Assembly: GCF_018408855.1 (NCBI RefSeq)
Contig: NZ_AP024326.1
Span: 868,001 to 932,000, forward strand
Source of the DNA: Caballeronia sp. NK8
Lineage (GTDB): Bacteria; Pseudomonadota; Gammaproteobacteria; Burkholderiales; Burkholderiaceae
Reading direction: 5' to 3'
DNA: 64,000 nucleotides
The notes beneath the pieces were generated by a model. That model worked only from the letters and a program-made list of their open reading frames with translations. It was not told the origin of the DNA and did not search any database. The position numbers and the translations under genes are program-made. Below, piece by piece: positions 1-9,325 of this stretch. Position 1 is the stretch's first letter. Each line of letters opens with the position of its first letter.

Positions 1-522
1 GAGGCCGCCGGTAACCTGAAGCACCAAACCGCGCTGTCGGTCGCGTACGGCGCGGGGCTACGCGCCAGCGAAGTGGTGGCGCTGAAGGTCACCGACGTCG
101 ACAGCGAGCGCATGACACTGCGTATCGAGCAGGGCAAGGGCCGCCGTGACCGCTACGCGATGCTCTCGCCGGTGCTGCTCGAACGTCTGCGTGTGTGGTG
201 GCGCGTGGCCCGTGCGCAGGGCAAGATGCTCGATGGTGGGTGGCTGTTTCCCGGACTCGATCCGCTCGATCAGTTAAGCACGCGACAGTTCAACCGTGCC
301 ATTCATGCCGCCGCCGAGACTGCGAACATCGACAAACGTGTGTCCATGCACACGCTACGCCATAGCTTTGCGACACATCTCCTCGAACAGAAGGTGGATA
401 TCCGCGTGATCCAGGTGCTGCTCGGCCATGCAAAGCTCGAGAACACCGCGCTCTACGTCCAGGTGGCCACCGACCTGCTGCACGAGGTCACCAGTCCGCT
501 GGACCGTCTGCCCTCAGAGTAG
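1..522 (+). CDS. Tyrosine recombinase, C-terminal part (cut by window edge)
   Basis: The reading frame is open from base 1, so the start lies outside the window; an internal GTG at 73 is not the real start. The C-terminal catalytic core of a XerC/D-like phage integrase is visible: the first Arg in GLRASEV, the HTLRHSFATH box (H-x-x-R), the LGHAKLE box with the second His, and the nucleophile Tyr in ALYVQVA. It ends 22 bp before an IS91-type transposase. Some IS91-family elements carry such a recombinase just upstream of the transposase, so I treat the pair as one insertion sequence. It would cut and rejoin DNA through a covalent 3'-phosphotyrosine intermediate. Confidence 0.85.
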   Translation, partial: EAAGNLKHQTALSVAYGAGLRASEVVALKVTDVDSERMTLRIEQGKGRRDRYAMLSPVLLERLRVWWRVARAQGKMLDGGWLFPGLDPLDQLSTRQFNRAIHAAAETANIDKRVSMHTLRHSFATHLLEQKVDIRVIQVLLGHAKLENTALYVQVATDLLHEVTSPLDRLPSE

Positions 523-543
523 ACCCGCGGGCTGTAACGCCTC

Positions 544-1713
544 ATGCTGGAGGTTGCGGACATCTTCCGCAGCCACGGGCCAGCGTGGCGAGCCACGACA
601 CACTTGAGCCTGGGGCAGCTGAAGGTCATGTCGGCCATCGAACGGTGCCGCACGGCGGCACTGGGCGGACATGTGCTGCGCTGTTCAGGCTGCACAAGGA
701 CCGAGGTGTCCTTCAACTCGTGCCGAGACCGGCATTGCCCGAAGTGCCAGGCCAGCGCCGCACACCGCTGGCTAGAGGCGCGTCAGGCCGATCTGCTACC
801 CGTCGAGTACTTCCACGTCGTCTTCACGCTGCCCGCGCAAATCAGCGCGATCGCCTGGTACAACAAGCGGGTCATCTACGGGCTGCTGTTCGACATCGCC
901 GCCGACACGCTGCGCACGATCGCCGAGGATCCCAGGCATCTCGGCGCCCAGATCGGCGCCACGCTCGTACTGCACACTTGGGGATCGGCGCTCACGCATC
1001 ACCCGCATGTGCACGGCATCGTCCCCCGTGGCGGGCTGTCGCCTGACGGTGAACGCTGGATCGCCTGCCGGCCCGGCTACTTCCTGCCCGTGCGCGTCCT
1101 CTCACGCCTGTTCCGACGCCGCTTCCTCGAGGCACTCCAGTCGGTTCACCACCGTGGCGACCTGCAGTTCTTCGGCGAGTACACCGGGCTCGCCGACCCC
1201 GCCACCTTTGCCCGATGGCTTGCGCCCCTACGTACTTGCGAATGGGTGGTCTACGCCAAGCGCCCGTTCGCCGGACCGAAGGCGGTGCTCGAGTACCTCT
1301 CACGCTACACGCACCGCGTCGCCATCTCCAACCAGCGCCTGGTCGCCGTCGATGAGCGTGGCGTGACGTTCCGCTGGAAGGACTACCGTGCGAAGGGACG
1401 CACCCGCTACAAGACCATGACCCTCGAAACCGGCGAATTCATGCGCCGCTTCCTGCTCCATGTGCTGCCCGGTGGTTTCCATCGGATCCGCCACTTCGGG
1501 CTGCTCGCCAACCCGGTGCGCCGCGCCAATCTCGCAAAGGTGCGCGAACTGCTGCACGTCGAACCCGAGATCAGCCCGTCGCCGGACGACGCCATCATCG
1601 AAACCCGCCCCGTCTTCATCTGTCGGCACTGCGGCGCACCGATGGTCGTCATCGAAATCCTCGCGCGCAGCGCCCCGATCCGCGCACCGCCAATGCGCCG
1701 GGATCCGACATGA
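544..1713 (+). CDS. IS91-family transposase (HUH, two-Tyr type)
   Basis: 389 aa. The N-terminus has a Cys-rich zinc-binding region (CSGC, CRDRHCPKCQ, about residues 48-68). The HUH metal-binding motif is HPHVHGIV near residue 155, and the catalytic tyrosines are in YLSRYTHRVAIS near residue 250, two Tyr four residues apart. These are the features of IS91/IS801 transposases, which move by rolling-circle transposition and have no DDE core. A further zinc-ribbon-like CRHCGAPM lies near the C-terminus. Full length for the family. It follows the recombinase at 1-522 by 22 bp, probably in one transcript. Confidence 0.92.
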   Translation: MLEVADIFRSHGPAWRATTHLSLGQLKVMSAIERCRTAALGGHVLRCSGCTRTEVSFNSCRDRHCPKCQASAAHRWLEARQADLLPVEYFHVVFTLPAQISAIAWYNKRVIYGLLFDIAADTLRTIAEDPRHLGAQIGATLVLHTWGSALTHHPHVHGIVPRGGLSPDGERWIACRPGYFLPVRVLSRLFRRRFLEALQSVHHRGDLQFFGEYTGLADPATFARWLAPLRTCEWVVYAKRPFAGPKAVLEYLSRYTHRVAISNQRLVAVDERGVTFRWKDYRAKGRTRYKTMTLETGEFMRRFLLHVLPGGFHRIRHFGLLANPVRRANLAKVRELLHVEPEISPSPDDAIIETRPVFICRHCGAPMVVIEILARSAPIRAPPMRRDPT

Positions 1714-1988
1714 ACCCCACGGTTCCTCGACCTGCCTGTCGAACGTTGGCTCCGCGGCAACGCGGCCCAAGGATGGAAGCCTGCGCGTGTCGCTACGCGA
1801 AGCGCTTTGCCCGGCCGCCTCATCATCGCGAATGCACGACTAAACCACTTCGCTACGGCGTCAGCGTCCCTCCGGCACCCCGCCTGAGCGTGCCGCATCC
1901 GGCACCACTGACCATTCCGGTCTATCAATCGCCATAGCCGCGAACCCTCCAACCGCAGTGGGGCACTCCGCGGTTTCCTCCATCGGGC

Positions 1989-2056
1989 TTATTCGACGCC
2001 TGCCGACATGCGCGGCGGCACGCACATTTCTGCGGCCGATGGCAGGCATCGAATAA
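1989..2056. repeat. Inverted repeat downstream of IS91 transposase
   Basis: TTATTCGACGCCTGCC at 1989-2004 is the reverse complement of 2041-2056 with one mismatch in 16, around a 36-bp loop. IS91-type elements have subterminal hairpins at the end where rolling-circle transposition starts or stops, so this may be such an end. It could also be an unrelated structured site. Confidence 0.55.
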
Positions 2057-2127
2057 ACCTTAACGGATCCGGCCGGTTCACAATCTACGGTGTCCCGGTC
2101 CCCGGTCAGTATGAAAGGCAACACCGC

Positions 2128-2631
2128 AAAAGGTGCCTGTCTAAATTCGACGGCTATCGCCTGATGTGCAGGCTGGACGCGGGGCGGGTCAAACTCATCA
2201 CGCGCGGAGGCCACGACTGGACCGAGAAGATGCGCACGCTGGCGACCGCGATCGAGGATATGCCGGTCGATAAAGCGTGGCTGGACGGAGAGGTGGTCGT
2301 GCTCACCGAGACCGGCATTCCCGATTTCAACGCGCTGCAGAACGCGTTCGATCGGCGCAGCACGGCGCAACTGACATTTTTCGCGTTTGATATTCCGTTT
2401 CTCATCGGACGTGACTTGCGCGAGGTGCCGCTCTCGCAGCGCCGCGAGCTGCTCGGCGAGTTAATCGCTCAGACGTCGAGCGAGCGCGTGCGCTTCAGTG
2501 AGTCATTCACAGAGGATCCGGAATCGCTGCTCGCTTCGGCGTGCCGAATGCGGCTCGAAGGAATCATCGGTAAGCGTGCGGATGCTCCGTACTGCTCGGG
2601 TCGCTCGACCGATTGGATCAAGCTCTTATGA
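2128..2631 (+). pseudogene. ligD: ATP-dependent DNA ligase (LigD ligase domain) fragment
   Basis: The adenylation motif I is present as SKFDGYR (Lys nucleophile), then ITRGGHDWTEKM, the DGEVVVL motif, and motif IV as EGIIGKRADAPYCSGRS. The frame stops right after DWIKLL, where intact LigD proteins continue through motif V and an OB-fold domain of more than 100 residues. Upstream of the motif I region the homology is lost. Both ends are therefore missing and the product cannot be an active ligase. Position next to the IS91 element suggests the element disrupted or carried the fragment. Confidence 0.75.
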
Positions 2632-3303
2632 GCATTTTAGGGTGTCAATAGAGCCCTAAGCCCTTACAGAATAAGCCTTTTAGCGTATTGTCGTAGTAGC
2701 GGATGTAACTAATTTCGCCGAATATGGCCTTTTTATTTACGTTTTCCGCCCGGCGTAGCCGGGCTGCTCCTTTGCTTTTCTTTGCTTTTCCGTCCCGGAA
2801 GATATTTCTCATAGCTTTTGAGGGGGTGCAGGGGGCCAACGTAAGTTCTCCACAGGATCTGTCCTAGCCGCGCACGCCCGCGGCCACCGCGGAATAGTGA
2901 GCGTCTACCGGGTGTGATTTGATGTCAGCAGTCGCCGACCTTCCGCGGCCTCGATGACAGCCATTGGCCGCCGGCCAGCCGGCTCGCGTGGCGGCCACCC
3001 CATGTCAGGCAGAAGTCGGCCAATTGCCGCCGTTCAACGAGCGAGAGAACGTGTCGTTGGAGCGGCAGACTCACTCCGCAATCGGACATACGCGTGTCTC
3101 TCGGATACGCGCACGCTTCTCGCTTGGACGTGGCTCGGTCCAGGAAGGACGCCGTCGACGAATCAGCCCAGACAAGATTTGATCTGCCGACAAGCGAGGC
3201 TTTTCGAGCAACTGGGCAAGCTTAGCAGCCAGACGTTAGCCGCGTAGCCGTTGAGAATCTGGCGAAACTCCTACGGTGTGAACTCAGTCGCGACATCACC
3301 GGG
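2632..3303. other. Intergenic stretch, no credible gene
   Basis: No frame here looks coding. An AT-richer segment (2640-2830) includes a GC hairpin CCCGGCgtaGCCGGG near 2750 followed by pyrimidine-rich DNA, possibly an old terminator. From about 2950 the DNA resembles degenerate Burkholderia intergenic sequence (GGCCGCC/GGCCAATTGCC-type repeats). I see no promoter or RNA gene that I can defend. Confidence 0.4.
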
Positions 3304-3834
3304 CTACAGTTGCTTGTGAAAGAAAGTCGTTCCGCAGAGTCTGCCTTCAGGCGAAAACCCGCAGTTTGGAATCTCGCCGACCCGCTGCCAGCCCGCGCGC
3401 TCGTAAAGTCGCTCGGCATCACTGCCCGTCTCGGTATCGAGCACCAGCACTGATTTTGCAGCCTCGCGTGCGACTTCTTCGACTGCCGCCAGCAAGCTCG
3501 CGGCGACGCCCTGTTTTCTCGCGTCGCGACGCACCAGCATCTTCGAAATATCCGCGCGATGAGGCTGATTTTCGGGAAAGGAGATAATCAACTGCACAGT
3601 ACCTACGACTCGACCGTCAAGATCGTCCGCAATCAGCAAGACTCGCTCGCCGCAAGCCACATTTTGCGCGGCACGCTCCCAGAAATCGATCGCCTTGTGC
3701 CTGGCAATCGGCAACATGAAGCTTACTGCCGCGCCGCCTTCAACGCAGTCTATCAGGATATCGACAAGAGGTTCGATATAAGCCTTGACTTCGTCCGCCG
3801 AGAGAATTTTCACGCGTGCTGCACCACTCATCAT
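3304..3834 (-). CDS. GNAT family N-acetyltransferase
   Basis: 176 aa from the ATG at 3834, which has GGAG upstream; longer starts are possible. The GNAT fold is shown by ISKMLVRRDARKQGVAASLLAAVEE, where RKQGVA is the acetyl-CoA pyrophosphate-binding signature, and by the C-terminal LYERAGWQRVG helix-strand typical of small-molecule acetyltransferases. It would transfer acetyl from acetyl-CoA to an amine; the substrate is unknown. It ends the minus-strand cluster with the amino-acid oxidase and ABC importer, so the acceptor may be an amino acid or derived amine. Confidence 0.8.
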   Translation of the reverse strand: MMSGAARVKILSADEVKAYIEPLVDILIDCVEGGAAVSFMLPIARHKAIDFWERAAQNVACGERVLLIADDLDGRVVGTVQLIISFPENQPHRADISKMLVRRDARKQGVAASLLAAVEEVAREAAKSVLVLDTETGSDAERLYERAGWQRVGEIPNCGFSPEGRLCGTTFFHKQL

Positions 3835-3907
3835 GGGCTCCAGGAATTTCTTCATTAGCAAGGCGACGAAGCGTGCGCCGCCGGGACTGCTCACGAACAC
3901 TTTGCTT

Positions 3908-5146
3908 TCAAATGAAGCGACGCGGCGAGTAAGGCGCCGGATCGATGGACGGCTGTCTGGACGTAATGAGATCGGCCAGCATGCGCCCACTCGGCGGCGC
4001 CGCAGTCATCCCGTAGGTCCCATGCCCGAAGCAGAGCCAAAGGCCCGGCCGCTCGCCTGCTGCACCGATCGCCGGCAGGCTGTCCGGGGTCGACGGACGT
4101 TGACCGGTCCAGATTTGATGCGGCGCCTCGATGAGCGCGGGGAACAGTTCGCGTGCCTGCTGCAGAGCGTGCAACGCGCGCCGTTCGTTCGGCATGCCAT
4201 CAACGCCGCCGAATTCGACGCTGCCCGCGATGCGCAGGCCGTCGAGCATCGGCGTCAGGCCGATCGCGCGACCGCGATGAATGAAGGGCACACCGATCTT
4301 CACCCGGTCGGTGTCGACCATCACGTGATAGCCGCGCTGGCTTTCCAGTGGAATGCGGATGCCGAGCGGCGCGAGGAGTTGCATGGACCATACGCCGCCC
4401 GCCACCACGACGTCGCGCGTGCGGTGATTGCCGGTCGAGGTGAGGATCAGCCATTCGCCGTTTTCGGGGATCAGCTTCAACACCTTTTCTCGATGAAACG
4501 TCCCGCCGTTCTCGACGATCCGTTCGGCGAGCGCGCGATTCAGTTCCGCCGGACTCACGGTATGCGCGTTGCCTTTCTTCAGTATGCCGAACTGAACCGA
4601 TGCGTCGATCCCCGGATAAAGACGCTCGATGTCGGCGCGCGAGAGGGTCTCGACGTTCAGCCCGTAGCTCGCGGTCAACTGCCTTTCGACGTCGGCGGCC
4701 GAGCCTTGCGGTGGCACGTCGCTGAGAATCGCTTCGCCGTCTTCGCGAATGTAGCGGCGATAAAGCTCGTCGCCGAGCAGACGGCGCCATTCGATCAGCG
4801 CAGGCGCATGCAGTGCGTGCAGGCTCCTCGCGAGTGTTGTCATGCGGTCAACCTGGCCGGCTCGCAGCCATTGGATGAACCACGGCAACGCCTGTGGCGC
4901 ATAGGTCGGATGGATGGCCAGCGGACCCAGCGGATCGCGCAGCCAGCCCGGCACCTTGCGCAGCATGCCTGGCTGCGCGCCCGGCATGAAGCTGTCCGGC
5001 GAGATGAAGCCGCCGTTGCCGAACGATGCGGCGCCTGGCGACGGCAACGGATCGACGATCGCGACTTTGCGTCCAAGCAATTGCAGACTGCGCGCCACCG
5101 ACAGCCCGGCGACGCCGCCGCCGATCACCATCACTGTATCGACCAT
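3908..5146 (-). CDS. FAD-dependent oxidoreductase, D-amino-acid dehydrogenase (DadA) type
   Basis: 412 aa. The N-terminal dinucleotide-binding motif is VIGGGVAGLSVARSL at residues 7-21, followed by the DAO-fold segment SFGNGGFISPDSF typical of DadA-like enzymes. The C-terminal GHGTYGMTAAPPSGRMLADLI closes the FAD site. The family oxidises amino acids to imino acids, passing electrons to quinone or oxygen. The adjacent ABC importer and RidA support uptake of an amino acid, oxidation to the imine and hydrolysis of that imine. The exact substrate cannot be told. Downstream of the ABC ATPase gene by 37 bp, likely one operon. Confidence 0.85.
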   Translation of the reverse strand: MVDTVMVIGGGVAGLSVARSLQLLGRKVAIVDPLPSPGAASFGNGGFISPDSFMPGAQPGMLRKVPGWLRDPLGPLAIHPTYAPQALPWFIQWLRAGQVDRMTTLARSLHALHAPALIEWRRLLGDELYRRYIREDGEAILSDVPPQGSAADVERQLTASYGLNVETLSRADIERLYPGIDASVQFGILKKGNAHTVSPAELNRALAERIVENGGTFHREKVLKLIPENGEWLILTSTGNHRTRDVVVAGGVWSMQLLAPLGIRIPLESQRGYHVMVDTDRVKIGVPFIHRGRAIGLTPMLDGLRIAGSVEFGGVDGMPNERRALHALQQARELFPALIEAPHQIWTGQRPSTPDSLPAIGAAGERPGLWLCFGHGTYGMTAAPPSGRMLADLITSRQPSIDPAPYSPRRFI

Positions 5147-5183
5147 TGCAAAAAGCCCTGTTCCAAAGCTGTCGTTGTGGCCG

Positions 5184-5990
5184 TCAAGCCAGCAGCCGAT
5201 CGAGAAACGATCGGGTTCTGTCCGTCTGCGGATTCGAAAAGATCTGCCCGGGCGGTCCGTCCTCGATAATGCGTCCGCCGTCCATCACAACTACGCGATC
5301 GGCGACTTCGCGCGCAAAGCCCATCTCGTGCGTGACGACCACCATCGTCATGCCGGACTTCGCGAGGTCCTGCATCACCTTCAGTACTTCGCCGACCAGT
5401 TCGGGATCGAGCGCCGAAGTCGGTTCGTCGAACAGCATGATCTTCGGCTGCATCGTCAGCGCCCGCGCGATGGCCACGCGCTGCTGCTGGCCACCCGACA
5501 ATTGCGACGGATAGTGCTGCGCCTTGTCGGCGAGACCGACTCGCTCCAGCAGCGTGAGCGCGTCTTTCTCGACGCTCGCCTTCGTGCGCTTCAACACGAC
5601 CTGCGGCGCGAGGCACAGGTTTTCGAGCGCGGTCATGTGCGGAAAAAGATCGAAATGCTGGAACACCATGCCGATGTCGCGACGCCGCAGACATACTTCG
5701 CTCGGCTTGAGCTCGTAGATCCGGTTGCCGTCCTGGCGATAACCCACCAGTTCCCCATCGACGAAAAGCCGTCCGGCATTCACATGTTCGAGGTGGTTCA
5801 TGCAACGCAGCAGCGTCGACTTGCCTGAGCCGGACGGGCCGATGATGCAGACCACCTCGCCCTGATGGACGCGCAGGTTGATGCCGCTCAGCACTTCGAA
5901 GGCGCCGTAATGCTTGCCGACCTCGCGTGCCTCGACCATCACCTTGCGACGCTGCGCAGCGGCGTCGGTGCCTGGAATCGCATTCATCAT
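5184..5990 (-). CDS. Polar amino-acid ABC transporter ATP-binding protein
   Basis: 268 aa from the ATG at 5990, which overlaps the permease stop as ATGA. Walker A is GPSGSGKST, the Q-loop is [11 protein letters not shown], the ABC signature is LSGGQQQR, Walker B is [12 protein letters not shown], and the H-loop is VVTHEMGF. It belongs to the GlnQ/HisP-like PAAT family, which powers import of polar amino acids. A short N-terminal extension ([15 protein letters not shown]) precedes the fold. Translationally coupled to its permease. Confidence 0.95.
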   Translation of the reverse strand: MMNAIPGTDAAAQRRKVMVEAREVGKHYGAFEVLSGINLRVHQGEVVCIIGPSGSGKSTLLRCMNHLEHVNAGRLFVDGELVGYRQDGNRIYELKPSEVCLRRRDIGMVFQHFDLFPHMTALENLCLAPQVVLKRTKASVEKDALTLLERVGLADKAQHYPSQLSGGQQQRVAIARALTMQPKIMLFDEPTSALDPELVGEVLKVMQDLAKSGMTMVVVTHEMGFAREVADRVVVMDGGRIIEDGPPGQIFSNPQTDRTRSFLDRLLA

Positions 5991-6919
5991 TTCTCCTTCT
6001 TCATCACTTTCACCGACTTGTTCAGACGCTTCTCGATCCGGCTCTGGACCAGCGTCAGCACGGTCGTGATCGCGCCGTACCAGATCACCGCCACCATCAG
6101 CAGGGGAATCTGCTCGAAGGTGCGCGCGTAGATCACCTGCACGGTCGTGAGCAGTTCGGTGTAGGCGATCACGCTGACGAGCGAAGTCGCCTTGACCATC
6201 GAGATCACTTCGTTGCTGAGCGGCGGGATCACCACGCGCATCGCCTGCGGAAAGATGATGTGACGCATCGCGCGCAACGGCGTCATGCCGAGCGCAAGCG
6301 CCGCGCGGCTCTGTCCTGCTGACACCGACAGGATCCCCGATCGCACGATCTCCGAGACATACGCGGCCTGCGCGAGACCGAGGCCGATCACGGCCGCCGC
6401 CATCTGGGTGACGACCTTGTTGGTGGCGATCAGCTTGATTGACGGGCCGAACGGAATGCCGATGGACAAGGTCGGCACCAGCGCAGAGAAGAAGTAGATG
6501 AAGAGGATCATCACGAGCGGTGGAATGCCACGGAAGATCCATGTAAAGCCGGCGCTCGACCACGACAGCAGCGGATTCTCGGATAACCGCATGATCGCCA
6601 GCAGGATCCCCAGACCGATGCCGACGATCTCTGCAAGCACCGTCAGTAACAGCGTATTGCCGACGCCCGCCAGAATCGGCGCGCTGAACAGATAGTCGAG
6701 CACGGTGCGCCATTCCCAGCGCGGATTGGTGATCAGCAGATCGGCGATCGAGAGCAGAACGAACAGCATCAGGGCCGCGCACAGCCAGCGGCCCGGATGG
6801 CGCAGAGGCACGACCGTGAACTCTTCCGGCGGCGACGTCTGCGGGCGCGCGTCAGGCGGCATGTTCGGCGGCACTTCGGCGGCGCGTGCTCCCGCGCCAT
6901 ACGTTGATTGATTTCCCAT
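5987..6919 (-). CDS. Polar amino-acid ABC transporter permease
   Basis: 310 aa, start ATG at 6919 (MGNQSTYG). After a Pro-rich cytoplasmic N-terminus there are about six membrane helices (first [20 protein letters not shown] region) and the His/Glu/Gln/Arg/opine permease signature [16 protein letters not shown]. The EAA loop is [21 protein letters not shown], which contacts the ATPase. A single fused-type permease probably acts as a homodimer. Stop overlaps the ATPase start; the binding-protein gene ends 14 bp upstream. Confidence 0.93.
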   Translation of the reverse strand: MGNQSTYGAGARAAEVPPNMPPDARPQTSPPEEFTVVPLRHPGRWLCAALMLFVLLSIADLLITNPRWEWRTVLDYLFSAPILAGVGNTLLLTVLAEIVGIGLGILLAIMRLSENPLLSWSSAGFTWIFRGIPPLVMILFIYFFSALVPTLSIGIPFGPSIKLIATNKVVTQMAAAVIGLGLAQAAYVSEIVRSGILSVSAGQSRAALALGMTPLRAMRHIIFPQAMRVVIPPLSNEVISMVKATSLVSVIAYTELLTTVQVIYARTFEQIPLLMVAVIWYGAITTVLTLVQSRIEKRLNKSVKVMKKEK

Positions 6920-6933
6920 GATGGCGGTGCGCG

Positions 6934-7788
6934 TCAGAGCCACGCGTCGTTGATGCTGATCTTGTCGGTTCGCGTATCGCCTTGTCCCCACTTGTCGAGG
7001 ATCTGCCGATATTTGCCATTGGTCTGCAGTTGCTCGAGCGCCGCCTTGACGGCGTCACGCACCTGCGTGTTCTGTTTGCCGACCGCATAACCGAGCAACG
7101 CGATGATGCGCATGTCGCCGACCTGTTCAAGCGCGTTCGGATACTGCTTGACCGCGTACGCGACCTGAGCGGTGTCGCCGGACCATACGTCGGCGCGGCC
7201 CGAGCGCAACGCCAGCACGGCGCCGGATGCATCGGTGAAAGTCTGGATGTCGAGCGCGCTGCCCTGTGTCTTGCATTTGGCCTGCTGCGCCGACAGTTCG
7301 CGTTCCTGGAAGGTGCCGCGCACCGCCGCGACGGTCTTGCCGCACAGGCTGGCCAGATTCTTGATGCCCGCGCCGCTGCCCTTTGGCGCCGCCATGCCGA
7401 CACCCGCTTTCACGTAGTCGACAAAATCGACTTGCGACTGGCGCGCTTTCAGATCGCCGATCGAACCGACCGCGAGATCCGCGCGGCCCGCGGCGATCGA
7501 CGGAATCAGGCTGTCGAAGGTGCCGGACGTGAGCTCGAGCTTCAGGCCGAGTGCATCGGCGACCGCCTGCGTCAGATCGATTTCCATGCCTTCGAGCGTA
7601 CGTGCGTCCTTGCCCGCATAGATCATCGGGGGACTATTCGGCGACGCGATCACGCGCAGCGTGCCGGCCTCGCGAATCGATTGCGGCAGCGTTTTCGTCA
7701 GCGCGGTATCCGCGTGCGCGGACATCGCGACGGCTTGACTCAGCGCGACCATCAGCGCTTGCATGACGAGCTTCGAGCACCACTTCAT
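6934..7788 (-). CDS. Amino-acid ABC transporter periplasmic binding protein
   Basis: 284 aa with a good AGGAG site before ATG 7788. The N-terminus is a Sec signal peptide (about residues 1-26, cleavage after SAHA). The mature part is a SBP_bac_3 fold: LRVIASPNSPPMIY, EGMEIDLTQAVADAL, LELTSGTFDSLIPSIAAGRADLAVGSI. Two Cys (LCGKT and AKCKT) could form a periplasmic disulfide. It delivers the substrate to the permease. First gene of the transporter group, 57 bp after ridA. Confidence 0.93.
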   Translation of the reverse strand: MKWCSKLVMQALMVALSQAVAMSAHADTALTKTLPQSIREAGTLRVIASPNSPPMIYAGKDARTLEGMEIDLTQAVADALGLKLELTSGTFDSLIPSIAAGRADLAVGSIGDLKARQSQVDFVDYVKAGVGMAAPKGSGAGIKNLASLCGKTVAAVRGTFQERELSAQQAKCKTQGSALDIQTFTDASGAVLALRSGRADVWSGDTAQVAYAVKQYPNALEQVGDMRIIALLGYAVGKQNTQVRDAVKAALEQLQTNGKYRQILDKWGQGDTRTDKISINDAWL

Positions 7789-7844
7789 GGCATTTCTCTC
7801 CTTTCGATCCGCAAAGTTTTGCGCGCCTGACGGCCGCGCCGAAC

Positions 7845-8222
7845 TCAGCCCAGGTTCGCGTTGACGACGATTTCGATCCGCATGCCTTCCAGCATCAGTT
7901 GCTTGACGACGACCGTCGCGCGCGCGGGGTACGGATCGGCGAAAGTCTCGGCCCAGATCGCGTGCATCGGCGCCCAGTCGGCGGGGTCGGTCAGATAGAC
8001 CTGCACCAGCATCACGTCGGCGAGCGTGCCGCCGGCCACCTGCATTGCGCGGTCGAGTTTGTGAAATACCTGGCGCACCTGCGCCTCGATGCCGCCGTCG
8101 ACCAGCTTGCCGGTCGCGCTGTCAGTCGGGGTCTGCACGGTCAGGACCTGGCCGCCTTTGCGGACCACACCGGAGATCGGGTGACCAGGACGTTTCGGAC
8201 CGACGTCGATGCTTTCGAACAT
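7845..8222 (-). CDS. RidA-family reactive imine/enamine deaminase
   Basis: 125 aa, start ATG 8222 with GGAG upstream. YjgF/YER057c/UK114 fold: HPISGVVRKGGQVLTVQTP, LDRAMQVAGGTLADVMLVQVYL, and the catalytic-site Arg in YPARATVVVKQL, followed by the C-terminal Glu of MRIEIVVNANLG. RidA proteins hydrolyse 2-imino acids to keto acids. Its position as first gene of the unit with an amino-acid oxidase downstream fits a role in clearing the imine product of that oxidase. Divergent from the LysR gene. Confidence 0.9.
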   Translation of the reverse strand: MFESIDVGPKRPGHPISGVVRKGGQVLTVQTPTDSATGKLVDGGIEAQVRQVFHKLDRAMQVAGGTLADVMLVQVYLTDPADWAPMHAIWAETFADPYPARATVVVKQLMLEGMRIEIVVNANLG

Positions 8223-8389
8223 GTTGTCTCCGTAAGTTATTCTTTAGCGCATAGGGTCAAGCGTTGATCAATCTGCGCGTAATCCCTTATGAATCATGGA
8301 TCGGTGGGTGAGTAAGCGCACCTTATCACTCCGATTTTTTCGGCGGAACTGCGATTTTCGTTATGCTTGCATGCGTTTTGTTATAGGGG

Positions 8390-9325
8390 GTGGACTTGAA
8401 GCGTGGGCAATTGCAGTTGAAGCACGTGGCGGCTTTTCGCGCGGTGATCACCGGCGGCAGCGCCTCGGCGGCAGCGCGCGCGCTGGGCCTGTCGCAGCCC
8501 GCGGTCAGCAAGATCATTGCGCAGGCGGAGGACTATACGGGCATCCGCCTGTTCGACCGGCAGCTCGGACGGCTGATCCCGACGCCGCTGGCCTACCAGC
8601 TGTACAACGAGACCAACGTGCTGTTCTCGACCATCGATCACATCGATCAGATCGTCTCGCGCGTGATCAACAGCGAAGTGCAGCCGATTGCCCTCGGCTC
8701 GGTGCCGCTGATCGCGGTGTCGCTGCTGCCGAAGGTGCTGCCCGACTGGCAACGCCGCACCGGGCGGTCGATTCTGATCTACACCTATGACACGCCGAAT
8801 CTGCTGAACGTCCTGGCGACGCGGCGACTGGAGATAGGCGTCGCGGTCGGGGGTCAGCCGAGTCACGGGCTCGAGACTGCTGCGCTGATCCGCAGCCCGA
8901 TCTACTGTGCGGTGCCGAAGGACCATCCGCTCGCGCAAAGGCCGCTGATCCGCGCGAGCGATCTGGATGGCGTCGATTACGTCAGTCTCTCGCGAGTCGA
9001 GAGTGCGCAGGCGGGCATCGACCGAATGTTCCTGGTCGAGAACGCGCGGCCCAACGAAGTGATGCAGGCGCCGCTGATGGCGGCAGCGATCCGGATGGCC
9101 GAGGAGGGCGTCGGTGTGACCCTCACTGACGTTTTCGGAATGGACGTCGCCCGACGCGATCGGCTGGTGTACCGCCGCTTTGAACCGGCAATCTTCTTCG
9201 ACTACTTTGCGGTGTGGCCCAAGAATCGAGAAGCGGATTTCGATCGCGACGAGCTGATCGCGCTATTGCGAAAGGCCGCAAAGGCCATGCTCGAGGATGC
9301 TGAGAAACTCGTCGATAAGATTTGA
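8390..9325 (+). CDS. LysR-type transcriptional regulator
   Basis: 311 aa from a GTG at 8390. Residues about 7-66 form the winged helix-turn-helix (LKHVAAFRAVITGGSASAAARALGLSQ is its first part, then PAVSKIIAQAE). The C-terminal two-lobed effector domain runs from about residue 95 (QPIALGSVPLIAVSLLPKVL) to the end. It is divergent from ridA with 167 bp between, the usual layout for a LysR protein that controls its neighbour and itself. The likely inducer is the imported amino acid or its keto acid; this is inference. Confidence 0.92.
   Translation: MDLKRGQLQLKHVAAFRAVITGGSASAAARALGLSQPAVSKIIAQAEDYTGIRLFDRQLGRLIPTPLAYQLYNETNVLFSTIDHIDQIVSRVINSEVQPIALGSVPLIAVSLLPKVLPDWQRRTGRSILIYTYDTPNLLNVLATRRLEIGVAVGGQPSHGLETAALIRSPIYCAVPKDHPLAQRPLIRASDLDGVDYVSLSRVESAQAGIDRMFLVENARPNEVMQAPLMAAAIRMAEEGVGVTLTDVFGMDVARRDRLVYRRFEPAIFFDYFAVWPKNREADFDRDELIALLRKAAKAMLEDAEKLVDKI

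Larger units (their letters stand above)
1..2056 (+). mobile_element. IS91-type insertion sequence, left end outside window
   Basis: The element comprises the recombinase and HUH transposase genes, followed by non-coding DNA with an inverted repeat at 1989-2056 that may be the terminal hairpin. The left end is beyond the window. The right border is not proven; I place it at the end of the inverted repeat, just before the LigD fragment, which suggests insertion into or next to a ligD gene. Confidence 0.5.

Noticed and set aside
2645..2839. 64-aa minus-strand frame in the gap after the ligD fragment
   Set aside because: Lys-rich composition comes from AT-rich DNA; no SD or family resemblance.
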